A DNA stretch of 64,000 nt from Todiramphus chloris collaris (taxonomy: Eukaryota; Chordata; Aves; Coraciiformes; Alcedinidae): NCBI GenBank assembly GCA_025345505.1, contig JANVCC010000010.1, positions 44,217,738 through 44,281,737 on the forward strand, written 5' to 3'. The notes below the pieces were generated by a model that searched no databases, was not told the origin of the DNA, and was given only the letters and a program-made list of their open reading frames with translations. A program made the position numbers and the translations under genes. Below, in pieces: positions 13,015 to 25,505 of the stretch. Position 1 is the first letter of the stretch. Every line of letters starts with the position of its first letter.

Positions 13015-13710
13015 AGAAGGAGTGGCTGGAAAGCTGCTCAGCAGAGAGGGACCTGGGGTGCTGACTGATAGCCAGCTGAACATGATTGTCATCAATGTGC
13101 CCAGGTCACCAAGAAGACCAGTGTCATCCTGGCCTGTATCAGAAATGGTGTGACCAGCAGGACCAAGGAAGGGATTCTAGTCCTGTACTTGGCACTGGTG
13201 AGGACACACACCAAGTACTGTGTTCAGTTTTAGGCTTCTCACTACAAGAAGGACATTGAAGCACTAGAATATATCCAAAGAAGGGGAACAAAGCTGGCGA
13301 AGGGCCTAGAGCACATGAGGAGTGGCTGAGAGAGTTGGGGTTGTTTAGCTTGGAGAAAAAGGAGGCTAAGGGGAGACCTTAGTGCTCTATACAACTTTCT
13401 TTCAGGTAGTTGTAAGTCTGTTCTCCCAAGTAACAAGTGATAGAACAAGAGGAAATGGCCTTAAGTAGCACCAAAAGAAGTTTAGATTAGATATGAGGAA
13501 GAATGTCTTTATTGAACGGTTTATCAGGCACTGGAATGGATTGCCCAGGGAAGTGGTTGAATCCCCATCCCTGGGTGTATTTAAGAGTCGTGTAGACCTC
13601 ATGCTGAGGGATATGGCTTAGTCAAGGTCTTCTCGGCATTAGGTTAATTATTGGAGTAGATGATTTTAAAGTTCTTTTCCAATCTAGGAAATTCTGAGAA
13701 ATTCTGTGAT
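13015..13710 (+). mobile_element. CR1 LINE, 5'-truncated 3' fragment
   Basis: Begins at GAGTGGCTGGAAAGCTGCTC and continues through GAGAGGGACCTGGGGTGCTG, GTGCCCAGGTCACCAAGAAG and CCTGGCCTGTATCAGAAATG, all hallmark CR1 ORF2 and 3' sequence. It ends in a degenerate ATTCTGAGAAATTCTGTGAT tail at about 13,710. Orientation is the same as LRRIQ1. The open frames on the opposite strand here (13,242-13,602) are shadows of this element. Confidence 0.9.
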
Positions 13711-16700
13711 ATTAAATATAAATAAACATATGTATTAGAATCTGAGAGAGCAATTTGCTTTTCTGAGCTTATTAAACAGTTTGGAAGAATGACATTTGGA
13801 GAAGACATTCCCTAATAAAATTTTCTTAAATGTTTTTCTGAACAGAATCTTGTGATTTGTCCAGTAACTGTCAATATAGCCTTCTTACAAAGGGACAGCT
13901 ATACGACCATGCTTGTCCTCTGATTTTCCCCCAGGAATGTACTCTTAATAATTAACAGGCTTTTGAAAGTCTGTAAAATCTCTTGGGGTCAATTAATCAT
14001 TGCAATGTTTCTCTGGAATTCATATGATACTCACTACTTTTTTTGGCTTGAAACGTTGTTTGGCTTTAGTAGTTGTAAGAATGCAGCCATGCCCAGCTTT
14101 CTTCCCTAATTCTCTTGTCTTGTATAAAGACAGTGTTGAAAAAGAAGCATTGCCAAAGGTTAAAATAACCTTTATTAGTGTGCTAACCTATTTATCTTCA
14201 CCACATAAAATATCTGGAAAAGCATGAAAGACAAATCCAGAGAAAAAGTCTATTTTTCCTACTGCTTGCAGTTCAGAGATCCGCTTTCTGTAAAATGTAT
14301 ATTCACTAATTAAAAAGAAATTTGTGTACAATTTTTTACAAAACTGTCCAAATGAACACATATCCATGCAGTTTTAAAATGGCAGAGCTTAGACTGAATT
14401 TTTGTGATACTAAAAATGGAATAATAATGCAACTAATTGGTGATTCTTAGTTAAGGATGTTCGTATTTAATAAATACTATCTTAGCTTTGAAAGTTTTGG
14501 TTTTTTTTAAATCTGGATTTGAATTGATATTCAACTTTAGAGTATCAAATTAAACTTTATGTATTAACTTGAGTTTCTCAGAAAAGCTAGTGCATAAAGA
14601 AATCTGATTCTTAAAAAGATTGGATGAAAGAAAAGGCTAAATACACAAAAATATTCAGGTCTTTAATTTCAAAGGAAGTTTTCAATCACAGTCTATCAAG
14701 AGTATAAAAATGAGCATAGAAAATTATCTGGTCCTTCTCTATCAGCTGTAAGAGCTAAAAAATTGTGTTTTCTTAAGATGTTCGTCAAAATTTACTTCTG
14801 CTTTTAGAGGAGAAATTTCTAGCAAAGATTACTTAGGCTTTCTTTTGGTTTTAAACAAAATGATATTTGAAGTAAATACCCCACAGAGTGAAATACATTT
14901 GCCAGGAACCAAGAGCAAAAGTTACAGCTTTCTGCCAGATGAAAAGTATGGCTGTCTGTGGTATGCCCTTTTCTAGTGTGAGTATCCACAGAGTTAACCT
15001 TCAGCATATGATACTCCTGCCCGGCCACTCCCTCTCCCAGCCGGAGCAATTATTTAACCTACAGGATGTTTAACACCAAGGAAAAGTAGTTCTTCATGTG
15101 GCATGTATTTCCCAAAAATAAATTTTACGAGCTTATTTTAAATAGTCATAGAATGCTGTTGAAAATTCTGACTTGGATTAAAGTCTTTATTTTGTCTTTT
15201 TGTTTAAACATTTTGTTTTATTTTCTTTAAGTGAAATAGATTTTAACTGCACTATTCAAATACACTCACTAAAAACTAGGAAAGTAGAAATGAAGGACAT
15301 CACCACCCTGAAGAATTTTATTTAAACTTGTGTTCTTATAGAGAAAGCTAGTGAAAAGATTCATTCTGAGTTATTTATTTATCTACTCTTATTACATACT
15401 ACTCTTACTAAAAACCAATTTGAAGGTAGACAGGACACATACTTGGTAAAATCTGGTTAAAAAAGGGCCATTCTGACTGAGAATGACACTAATGGCCTGC
15501 CTCAGTGAGGGGAGAGGAAGTCTAGAAAAAAAGGGTTGGGTAAAACCAGGCAGGTGAACTGGAGGATGCATCTCTTTTTTTAAAAGCAAATAATTCCACA
15601 TGCTATTTCTGTGATATTGTAATGAGGATATTGTTTGGAGTTTTTTAAGAAAATATGCTTTTTTTCCCTGCCATTCCTCCTGTTCTATTGTAATACTCAG
15701 GAGCCAGTCATGGTTGAGTTCAGAGTGAGTTTTGGGCATTAATTTTCTTCTGCTGGTTTATATTCTGTTGGCTAATTTTACTATTTATATAAATAAAAGC
15801 ACTACATATATATCAGTAAAACATTATTTTCTGGCTAAACCATTGCTGTCCTGCAAAGGGAAGAGTTATAAAGAGTTAGTTCTCCCTAATTTTCAAGAAT
15901 AGTTTCCCAACTTTGGCAGATGATGATTCATCTTGTGATTCTGAGGTACACGATGTTTGGAAACCTGGAATAGCTTCAACTCTCGTGGCAGCCAATATGT
16001 TGGACTTTTGGAGTAATCTACACTGCTTCAGCAGTTACATGCTCTGAGCGATGTAAATTATTTGCATTCTTTCTGTATTGATGCAGAGATGGCCTTGCAA
16101 CACACTGCCTAGGTGGTTATAGTTGTTGTAAGAAGTTAGATTACTGTTTTAAGTTAAGGAAAATTTTCCTAGATGCTAACAGAAGGTCCTTAAACCACCA
16201 CTTTCCATGGTCTGGAAGAATATACCAAAGGAAGGATAGTCCTCAGTATGTCTAACTTCTTTAATTCTTCCCACAAGCATTTGCTATTGAACTCTTCTGG
16301 AAACAGAACACTGATGTAGTAGATATTTGGTCTGACCCAGAGCAGACCTGTAATGTATCAAATGCTGGCCTTTCTTTTCAGACTATATGTTAATGCCTTC
16401 TCCCATCCTCTGCTTATAACCATAGTACAGTTTTGAGAATTGGTTTGGTTTTTATTATACTCTTGTGATCCTCCTTGATCTAAGAGAGATGAAAGGCAGT
16501 ATGTGATAGCATTAGTCACAGTTTGGACAGTTACTTGTAGAAGTGCTTCAAAGCTGAGTGAAGTTTTGACACTGTGTCCTGTGAGCTGTTTTTTGTTCAT
16601 GGTTTAAATATGAATCAGAACAGCCCAAACTACATGTATAGTCATTATAAAACATTATGTAGCTCCAGAATGTAATCCAGAGCATATAGAAAATTCCTAG

Positions 16701-19168
16701 AATTAGGCTTTATAAATAACGCTTGCACTAAAACTCTGTTTTTTCAGTAGCTCATTAAAGTAAGTAGAACCATTCTGACTACCTTTGGTGACTGTAGGAT
16801 TGGATACTGTTTCTAAGACCACAGAATTTTAATGTTTGATGGTAAATAGTCATTTTATTTTGCAAAGAAAGGGATACAATAAATATTTGAAAAATGAAGG
16901 AATAACAAAATTAAAAAGTTTATATATAATATACCATGAAAGAAATCCAGAGTTCATTGATGAGCTACAAAATCAAAAGGGAGAAAAAAACTTGTAGGAT
17001 TAGACTCTCAAAGGGGAAAAATCACACTGTGAGTCAGGATTAAAAGTTCTTCATCCTAATGGATAGATGAAAATAGCTAATACTGTGGAAGTTTTATTAT
17101 TAAGATTTAGAAAGAAATCTTTGATTTGAAGCAAACACTGGTAATAAAGTATGGAGGATACAGAAGCATAAAACATACCTTCAGATAAACTAATGTGTGC
17201 TAAATCAACTGCATGTGATTTACACATGTGTGTAAAGCTACATTATATACCTCGGTATTTGTGAACTCCATTCCATAATTCGGCTTTAGAAAAAAACAAA
17301 TATAGTATGCTTATAACTGTTTATGTAGACCATACAATCAAACATTATAATTTTATTTTCTTTGTAAGTCATCTCAGATTGTTTTCTTTTCTCTTAGTCG
17401 ACAATGTCAGTAGAAGTGGATCTAGTTTTTTAGCCTTAGGTATTGGTAAATCCATCATAAACATTGCATTAGTTATAATTGGAACTGAGTTTATGGGAAA
17501 GATATGGACAGAAGTTTCTTGAACTTAGTGCTGTCAAAATCTCTAGGGATAAACTTAGTGAAAGAGCATACACTTGAAAATAAATTAAGTGTTTATTTTT
17601 GTTGGCCAAAGCAAAGGGCAGTGTGATATATTTTTATAATACACTACACATTCATATATGAGTGCCCTGAAATCTTGACAGTAGAACTTGAATCATTTTC
17701 ACTGCTATTGTAAGGCATTTAAGTACCCAGATAATTAATGGACACATCATTGTACACACTAATCAAGGTGACTGACATGTAAATTGTACAAGAAGTGGAA
17801 ATCTGCCTCTCTTCCAGCTATATTGATTCTTTTGCAAATAAAGGAGGAAAAAATATACTTCATAAATTTGCCATTTTTATATACCTTTATATACCAGCAA
17901 AGTTGAAGACTTTATTTTAAAAAGCTAGTAGAGAGTGAAATAATACTGGTTCATAGTCACTTTATGAATAAAAAGAGTTGTCTTAGAGTCACCAAATTAT
18001 TCAAGCAGTACATGAAGTAACCTTTTCAAAACAGCTGGAATATGATCCTTTGTATCTCAGAATTTCAAAGGGCTTGGAAGATCTTCTGGTTCACTAATGT
18101 AAGGCCGTGGAAAGTCCTGTTTACACAAACTACACAGTAAGGTATCCAATATTAGGATGATTTCTCATGGTCAGAAATTAGTGCAGTCTGAAATATTCTG
18201 TGAATGAGAGAAAGATAGTCTTTTTTATAAATTAGACTTTTTTAAAAGAATGAACCTCAGGATCTTTGCTGCTGAAGTAAGAACAGCCTGAATGACTGAG
18301 CCCTGTGTAAGTGAAGCCAAATTCTTCAGAGTTATTTACTTACTGTGTGGGAGTAGTTTACTTCTCTCACTTATCAGAATATATCAAAAGAACATGTGGT
18401 GAAACAACTCAAGGATGTATAAGAAAAATAAGTCATATACAAGTTGAGTTTGAAACAAAAATTAAATAGTTTTTATGAAAGAAAACTGAATTTTATCTAC
18501 TTTGAAGTGCTAGACATGCCAGTTAGCACCTAATTCTGTCACCCCTCTTCATTCCAAACTATTATTTTAGTTTCCAAATTATTCCATTACATCAGAAGTA
18601 AAACTGATTAATTGAAGGAATAAGTACACACAGCATTCATTTTTTTAACCCCATATCTCAATAAAAAACATTCACCAATTTAGTTCAACTGAACAAAAGT
18701 GAGTTTGACAGAATCAGGCACCTACATCTGGATATAAAATATTCAATTAGTCAAAACCAGCAAACAAAGCTGATCATGTTCTTTAGGGCTTTAAATACCT
18801 TAGTTGTGTATTTTTTCAGAGTTTGGTAGTCTTTTTTAATAACTTGGGTTTACTAACAAAATTGAGATAAAATTACAAGAGTTTGAGAAGGAGGGGATGC
18901 ACCTTATTTTTGAAAAAATCCAAAAGAAAACAAAACCAACAACCCCACAACCCACAAATACTGTTAATCTTATTTGTTTATAATAAAAGGGTATAACACA
19001 TCATCTCCAAAGGTGTTTTAAGTGTCGTTGCTCTGCAGGTGGCATTCTGATATATGACTTGAAAACACTTGAAACAGTATGTAAGACGATTTAAAAGAGA
19101 TTTTGCAAAAGTTATCAAAACTAAACTGATTTTATCAGTGCACTGTTTGACTTTATTCTTTCATGCAG

Positions 19169-19258
19169 GCTGCTTTAGAGAAGGAATGGCTAACTCTAGA
19201 TTCCACCCGTTTCCCTTCAAAAACACTCCTGCTCTCAAACCAGCTACACTGGCCAAAG
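19169..19258 (+). CDS. LRRIQ1: LRRIQ1 exon: AALEKEWL block
   Basis: Thirty codons, phase 0 at both ends, acceptor TTTCATGCAG and donor GTAACG. The translation starts AALEKEWLTLDSTRFPSKTL and ends SNQLHWPK. This is one of the best conserved segments I recall from mammalian LRRIQ1 (AALEEEWLALDST, LLSNQLHWPK) and is the anchor of the gene call. It follows the acidic TFSE end of the previous exon directly, as in mammals. Confidence 0.95.
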
Positions 19259-19991
19259 GTAACGTGTCACAGAAACTTCTTACTCATCAGTCTTTATTCA
19301 TTCCTTAAGGATATGCTATTCTGGGGTGATAAATATGATGATCTATTCACTTGAAAAACACAATTACTTACTCTCAGACTTCTTCCTCATCTCCAGATGT
19401 AATTTTTCTTTTAAATTTTCTTTCATTTGCATAGATTTTTCTTTATTTTGGACTTATTTCAACACTTTACTTCACAGTAGCAGAAAGAAAAAAAAAGATG
19501 ATGTGCTTCATCTGTACATTTGGCAATGGATTAAAAATTGCTAGTTGACACACTACTTTAAAAATACAATGATATGCATTATATGTCAACAGCTGAATGT
19601 TTTCAGAGCAGCTAAAGGTCATTGAACTGTAATGTCTGCTAGTTATTTGATAAACTTTAAACTTTTAGCTTTTTGTATTGGTAGGGTTTTCTCTTCTTGC
19701 TACAAACATAGTATTACTAATATTTTTATTTCCTATAATTAAAAAAATAGTATATAATAAATATAAAAGTGTATTGCTCATTATATTTGAGGATGTTAAG
19801 TATAACCAAAGTCACTTTCCTGCCCTACTTAGTTAGTTGAAGGGTAAGATCTGTAATGGGCATATCACCATTAAGAATCCTTTCTGTTAGAGTAATAGAC
19901 TCTGCAAGCCCTGCTGAGATTTACCTGCACATTTTAAACTCAGATTTCCAGGAATCATCAATGGCATTTTTTTCTTTCTCTTACTTTGAAG
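19259..19991 (+). other. LRRIQ1: LRRIQ1 intron, phase 0
   Basis: 733 bp, AT-rich, no repeat of note. It ends with a strong pyrimidine tract (TTTTTTTCTTTCTCTTAC) before the acceptor TTTGAAG. Confidence 0.75.
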
Positions 19992-20113
19992 TTTTCCAGG
20001 TCTCCAAATTCCAGTGAACATTCAAATAGTTTGCCATTGTCACCACAAGAAGTTTGGCAGTGTGCTAACAGACCACATTCATACTTAGCAGAAAATACCC
20101 ACTTTTGTATCAG
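19992..20113 (+). CDS. LRRIQ1: LRRIQ1 exon: variable Ser/Pro-rich linker
   Basis: 122 bp, enters in phase 0 and leaves with two bases of an Arg codon. The acceptor chosen is AG at 19990-19991 (TTACTTTGAAG), because the better looking TTTTCCAG eight bases downstream would put a stop five codons in. The translation begins FSRSPNSSEHSNSLPLSPQE and ends in NTHFCI plus the split Arg codon. Conservation is lower here than in neighbouring exons, but the order of LP, W and SEHT/AENT-like residues resembles the mammalian linker. Donor GTAAAT. Confidence 0.85.
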
Positions 20114-20698
20114 GTAAATTAAATATTTTTTTTAATTATTATTATATTTAGTTCATTTGAATATGACAAAAATCAAAAGGAGGAGAAATTGAGGCTGTTT
20201 GTGGATGCTTTTGCATATATTATTGGAGTTAAAATGTATTTGCTTGTTACAAACAAATATATTACATTCAGTTGTTCTTTTTCATTGATTAAGAATATAA
20301 GAATATATATGTGTATTTGTATTTATCTAGGTTTGACTATAAATCATAAAACATGTTTTTTCACATAAATCATAACATAGATTTTGAAATAGAGATTTGT
20401 AGGACTAGATAAAGATTAAAAGGGATTTCTTACACAGCTGCATTCTTTTGGAGAGAAAGGACTGAAGTATGCTTCAAGTAATTGAAATGTAAACATTTCA
20501 AATTGATGGCAGACTTTTATTACTCTCCAAGATAAAGCCTTCCTGAAGTATTAAAATAGATTTTTTTATTATTATTATTTCCAAGCTTCAAAAGTGCCTT
20601 TAAAACAACTTGCAGAATAACAAAGGCTGCAAAATAGTCACCCAAGACCCTTCCTTATTTACCTATCTTTCAGTACAGCTCTTATACTTTGTTTTCAG
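20114..20698 (+). other. LRRIQ1: LRRIQ1 intron, phase 2
   Basis: 585 bp, AT-rich, no recognisable element. It ends in CTTTGTTTTCAG. Confidence 0.75.
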
Positions 20699-20794
20699 GT
20701 CAGGGAAGGGAAAAATGCCACAGCTCTCTGACTGGAAGGAAAAAAAGAAATTTTCATTCATGTCTGAAAAAGAAGAGAAAATTTCAGAAGAATG
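20699..20794 (+). CDS. LRRIQ1: LRRIQ1 exon: basic/acidic linker ending SEEW
   Basis: 96 bp: one base completes AGG (Arg), then 31 codons, then TG of a Trp codon finished in the next exon. The translation is SGKGKMPQLSDWKEKKKF, then SFMSEKEEKISEEW. Mammalian LRRIQ1 carries a very similar LKSEKEKKISEEW. The lysine/glutamate pattern predicts a charged helix. Donor GTATGT. Confidence 0.92.
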
Positions 20795-21139
20795 GTATGT
20801 TAAGCTATTTTGCTTACATACTGGCTTCCAGGAGTAGGTACAAGATAGTTGGATGATGTTGCTTGCTTTTTTAAGTTGAACTTTTCAAGAATCTCTGTTT
20901 TCTTCCAAAGTAAGAATTTTTGTAACTACTTTTACAAGTGTCTGGGAGATGAGCTTAAGTTGCAATAAGGTGATGTTAAGATAAGCATGGCTGCTATCTG
21001 TGTAATTCAGAAAGTTTCGTGCCATGCATAAAAAGTACTATACACTTCTATTCTTTTTGAAAAGTGCATTATACAATAATATGCAGCTGGTGTAACATAA
21101 TACATGCGAAATGTTTTGTAAGTTGTTCTCTTCCCCTAG
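20795..21139 (+). other. LRRIQ1: LRRIQ1 intron, phase 2
   Basis: 345 bp, no repeat. Acceptor CTCTTCCCCTAG. Confidence 0.75.
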
Positions 21140-21225
21140 GGGTTTTAAGGATATTTCAACTGCACGGCTAATGCTGAAGAGGGCCCATAAAATGAAGCCT
21201 AAAAAATACAGTAATAAAAAATTAG
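21140..21225 (+). CDS. LRRIQ1: LRRIQ1 exon: GFKDISTARLML helix
   Basis: 86 bp: one base completes Trp, then 28 codons, then G of an Asp codon. The translation is GFKDISTARLMLKRAHKMKP followed by a lysine-rich end (KKYSNKKL). GFKDISTA-QMLKRA-KMK is strongly conserved in mammalian LRRIQ1. Donor GTAAGT. Confidence 0.94.
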
Positions 21226-23950
21226 GTAAGTTAACAGTTATTCTTAAATCACAGAATTGTGTCTTTATTTTAAAAAGTTTACTTGCACAACATTAAACAT
21301 TGATTTGAATGAAGTTGGGGAGTGATTCAGTACAAACAACTCAGTTTAAATCTGTTTGTCCTGGTAATAAAATATTCAGAATTTTAAAAATATTCTACTG
21401 GATTGTGAAGTTGAATATTTGACAGCTATTCTGAACAGAAATTTTGTTTCTTTTTGTTCATGTGTCTCCTTTTTTTAGATATGGGATTTATATTTCTGTA
21501 TTTTGTGCTTCTTGTATTTTCCTCTTGGGGAATCAAAGGTTAAAATTACTGACTATGAAAATAGCAGTTTGATATCTATGAAATTAAGTAATATATTTTG
21601 TACTAAATATTCGCTGTAGAAATAGATAATCCTTGTCCATCCTCTCTGTACTTGTCCTCTGGTTCTTCTCTGATACTTCTTATGTCAGTGAAACTTTCCT
21701 AGAATCATCAGCTTTTAATATGATATGCTAATGCAAATGTTAATGGAATATATTAATAAAAATATTAATGAATTACTGCTAGTATATGAAACATTCAAAT
21801 ATGTAAGAGCCTGGTTGACAAGAGGACCTTACTTTAAATGGTCTTTGGAAAGTGTACCTTTATCTACATTTAATATTTTTTTAAGTGTATCACAAGCTAC
21901 AGTTAATTTTCCTCTGTTGCCTAACTTTGCAAATCTCTTCTGTATTGTGTTGAAAATGCTGAAAAACATTTTCCTCTTCGAAGGGGAAATATTCAGCTCT
22001 CAGATAAATTCTCTCTATATATATTTTTTCTAGTATAAATATCATCCCTAAGACTAAGTATGACAAAAAAGATCTCTAGTTAAAAAAAAATACAAAGGGG
22101 GTGGGGGGTTGGAGAAAGTGACATATAATCAGTAAACCATGCTTTATTGTTATGGAAAGAAGGAAAAGTGGATAAGAGTTTGAAGTTATTATTGATAGCT
22201 TCCCACAGTGCCCTACCATGTTACCTAAAAAAATATCTGGTGTGCAGCTGAGTTTTTTACATATGTTCCATTTGGTGGCCTCTATATCAGTTTTTAATGC
22301 ATAGAGCTTATTTGGTTGTATCATCTTTTCTCCATATGCTCTCTGATTTATGTTAGTAGCAATTAGTCCAGTCATAAATATCTCATTGGGCATATCTGAT
22401 TTGCAATCAAATTTTTGTTGTAGTTCTAATGGATTTTATGGATATGTTTGTATTCACTTTGTTCAGATTATTCAATATGGTATATGTGTGTTGAGTTTTC
22501 TAGTGGAATATTGGAATATTCTCAAATTATATTACTAGTTCTTAAAAAAATACCAAAACTTTTGCAGAATGTTTTTATAGGTTTAGATTTTGTCTTCTTG
22601 TCACCACCTCATATAGGATTTTTTTTTCTTTGTATTACATCAAGCACAAAAATAACCTGTATATAGAAGTTTCCTGTATAGGGTTCTCCAGCAGTCATTA
22701 AAATAAAAAACGGGGGTTTTTTTGGTTTGTTTTTTTTTTTTCCAGATTGCACACTCAATCCATTTTCAATACAAAGATTATTAAACCAACTATTCTTTGT
22801 CATACAGCACACTGACAAAGTCAGTCCTTCCTTGGTCAGTAAGGACCCAATAGACATTATCAATTATTTTTGTCTTAAACTGATGCTAAAACTCAGCTAT
22901 TGCACTAAAAGAAATAATCCTGTTGGAATATTCCCCATGTGAAAAGAAACTCCAAGTATGTAATTATGTTTTACATCAGTTACCTCCTCCGAAGTTATGA
23001 GAGCAAGTCAGGGTCTTGCTGAGGGTCTGGTTGAACAGAGGGACTTTACAGCATTTAAATTAGAGCTGGTATATCTTATCCCGAGGCTAGCTAGCTCCAG
23101 ATCAGGAAGCTGTAACCAGATCCATTAGGCTGCCAGTATCTTTCTTGGATCTCTGTGTGGTACATCTCATACTAGAACACTTACATCAATTCCAGTATAA
23201 CTAGAGAGTTCACAATCTTAGGCCATTGCTATGAGTTTAACCCTACTGAAGCAGGAATTACATAAGAGACTTTATTCCTTCTAATATTTAAAAGCAGACT
23301 GGAATTCATCTAAATAAGTAAATATCAATGTTGTCTTCTAATATTTCCACAGAATTAAGCATCCTATCACTTTCATCTCCTCTGAAATGAGCTTCATTCA
23401 TCCTCTACTTACTGAAGCTGCATATGAAATGTTAAGCATTTATTTTTAGTATTATCACTGTTCTTTTGAATTTCCAAGTCCTCGGTGTTACAGTTGCAAC
23501 AGTTTCCTTTTTAGCTTTCTTATTTAAAATAGTCAACTGGATGCTAACTACAATAAAATGTATGCTAACTAAAATAAAATAATTTTGTTAGTGATAAAGA
23601 TTCCTGCCCACAAGAAAATAAGTAGCCATCATCCACTTAAAAGTGTGAATTATAAGGTGTAGAAAAAAGCAGTTTTCCATGTTATATCCATTTACTACTA
23701 CACTTTTGCCTTAAAAACAAAACTTTATGTTGTAACAATAAGCAAAGCAACAGAAACATCTAAAGGTTCTAGATACAAATAAATTATAAGATATTAACAA
23801 ATATTAACAAATCACTCTTATGCTAAGATTTTAGCATCATCCCAAACATCTTTTATATGCTATTGATCATTTCATGACCATGATCTTATTTGTTGCAGGT
23901 ACTGTTAAAGATGGACTTTGTAGGAGCAAATAGCCTGTCAGAGCATGCTG

Positions 23951-23984
23951 TCTGCTTCCATATGCTATCTGCTTCCATATGCTA
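23951..23984. repeat. 17-bp perfect tandem duplication
   Basis: TCTGCTTCCATATGCTA occurs twice head to tail with no mismatch. It is intronic. Confidence 0.95.
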
Positions 23985-25330
23985 ATGCTTTTGTCTTAGG
24001 CCTGAGATTCACAAATGCAGTGTTAACTCAGCTTCCATTCAGAGAGTTTTACCTTGCTCTTTAATATGTCCAAGACATATATTGGGTTGGAACTTGGATT
24101 GGATAGTCAGGAACAGCTTCAATACTCGGGTGTGGAAATTTATTCCTTTTCATTTTCCATCTAAAGCATTAGTCTTATACTAGTGCAACAGTGATGGGAT
24201 TCATTTGGTTAATTGTATGGTCCACATTTGAGCTAGTCATCTGCATTCTTTTATGCAAAGAAATAGCCACCTTAAATGCTATTAATTTCCTCCTAAAATG
24301 GAATTAAAAAAACAAGTTACTTGAATCTCACTGTAAAGGCACTTATAGTTCTCCAATTGCATAGAAACAAACCGTAAAGTCACTGGCTGAAGTACAGAGT
24401 TAAGCTGTAGATTTGTAGAAGTAACTGAGAAGTATCTTACCTCATCTGTCTAGCCACATACTTTCTCAGAAGTGAAAAAAATATGGAACATACTAGCAAG
24501 TGCATTGAATCCTGTGGTTTGTATTACAAGGAAGAGCTTTAAGTAGCATAAGCTTATAATAGGGAGTGATTCAGGCAATGCATATATTGAAGTAGACCAG
24601 TCCCACCAACTAATGGCCTTAAGTCCTGTTATGCCCTAATCCACTAGAGTTATGTGTGCTTGTTTATGTAGTTAAATAAAGTTGTGGCCTGTATTTTAAT
24701 GATACCAAATGTAAGATGTGTCTGCTTCAACTATTTTTACTCTACAGTAAGATAATACAAAAAGTGTGGGCAAGAAACCAGAAATTTTGCAGCCAAATAA
24801 AACTGGCATAATGTCAGAAATATTTCTGTTTATCATGGGTAGCTAAAATTCTGTAGAAGTTTTATGTTTAAATACAGCAGACATTAATGCACCTCACTGT
24901 GCTTAAAAATTAAGTGTCTGAGATTCATAAAAATCCTATCTTCCTAAAGATGTCTTGGCACAGCAATACAAAATTTCTTGCTTTGAATTTCCTTGATTCT
25001 GTGGATTTTATATTAGCTTCTGAAAGTTAACTTCTTTTTCTTAAAGATGGCTGGAAGCCTTGTCTTGCTTTCAGCTTGTCTCTCCTACACCAGTGTATTA
25101 TTTCTAGTTTAACCATTTCCTCTTGAAAGGAAAGCTCTCTTGTCAGTGACTGACAATATGAGATGGCAATTCTTGCTGCCACATAGGTAGAAACAAAAAA
25201 AAAGCTAAAAAGCAGGTGGAGTGAGCCTTAGCTCCTAGAATCAGAGCACAACGATAAAGATATTTAATAGAGGTCAGCAAATATTTTTAGTTCTAGTTTA
25301 GAATTTAAGACAGCAATGCCATACTAATTA

Positions 25331-25505
25331 GAAAAAAACAAAACCAAACAGAAACACACAAAAAAAGCAACCAAAAATCAAACAAACAAAAAACCAACCA
25401 ACCAAGCAAAAACAAACGAACAAAACATGAAACACAAAACAAAAAAAAAAACAACCCAACACACCAAACCAACCCCAACCCATTCCCCTCAAAACCCACA
25501 ACCCC
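25331..25505. repeat. A/C-biased low-complexity tract
   Basis: About 170 bp almost free of G and T on the plus strand, with CAAA, CCAA and poly-A blocks. It ends in five C runs at 25,473-25,505. The open frames on the minus strand here (F, G, V, C and L only) are products of this composition and not a gene. Confidence 0.9.

Larger units (their letters stand above)
4359..19168 (+). other. LRRIQ1: LRRIQ1 intron of 14.8 kb, phase 0, with CR1 insertions
   Basis: This is the second longest intron in the window. It contains a short minus-strand CR1 3' end (4555-4612), a CR1 RT-domain fragment (about 10,590-11,465) and a CR1 3' fragment (about 13,015-13,710). It also holds a TTTA microsatellite (6200-6228), a pyrimidine-rich tract (6755-6818), an 18-T run (8653-8670) and a G-rich patch (8768-8795). 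I see no LRRIQ1 exon inside it; the flanking exons join directly in the remembered mammalian protein. Confidence 0.8.

Noticed and set aside
13242-13602. Minus-strand open frames of 66-68 codons
   Set aside because: Antisense shadows of the CR1 copy at 13,015-13,710.
15392-15739. 115-codon minus-strand open frame
   Set aside because: The longest such frame in its intron, but no recognisable domain, no convincing splice sites and ordinary intronic composition; expected by chance in 64 kb.
18046-18115. Faint resemblance to a reversed CR1 3' end (TCAGAATTTCAAAGGGCTTG, then GAAGATCTTCTGG)
   Set aside because: Only scattered matches over about 50 bp; too weak to call without alignment to a consensus.
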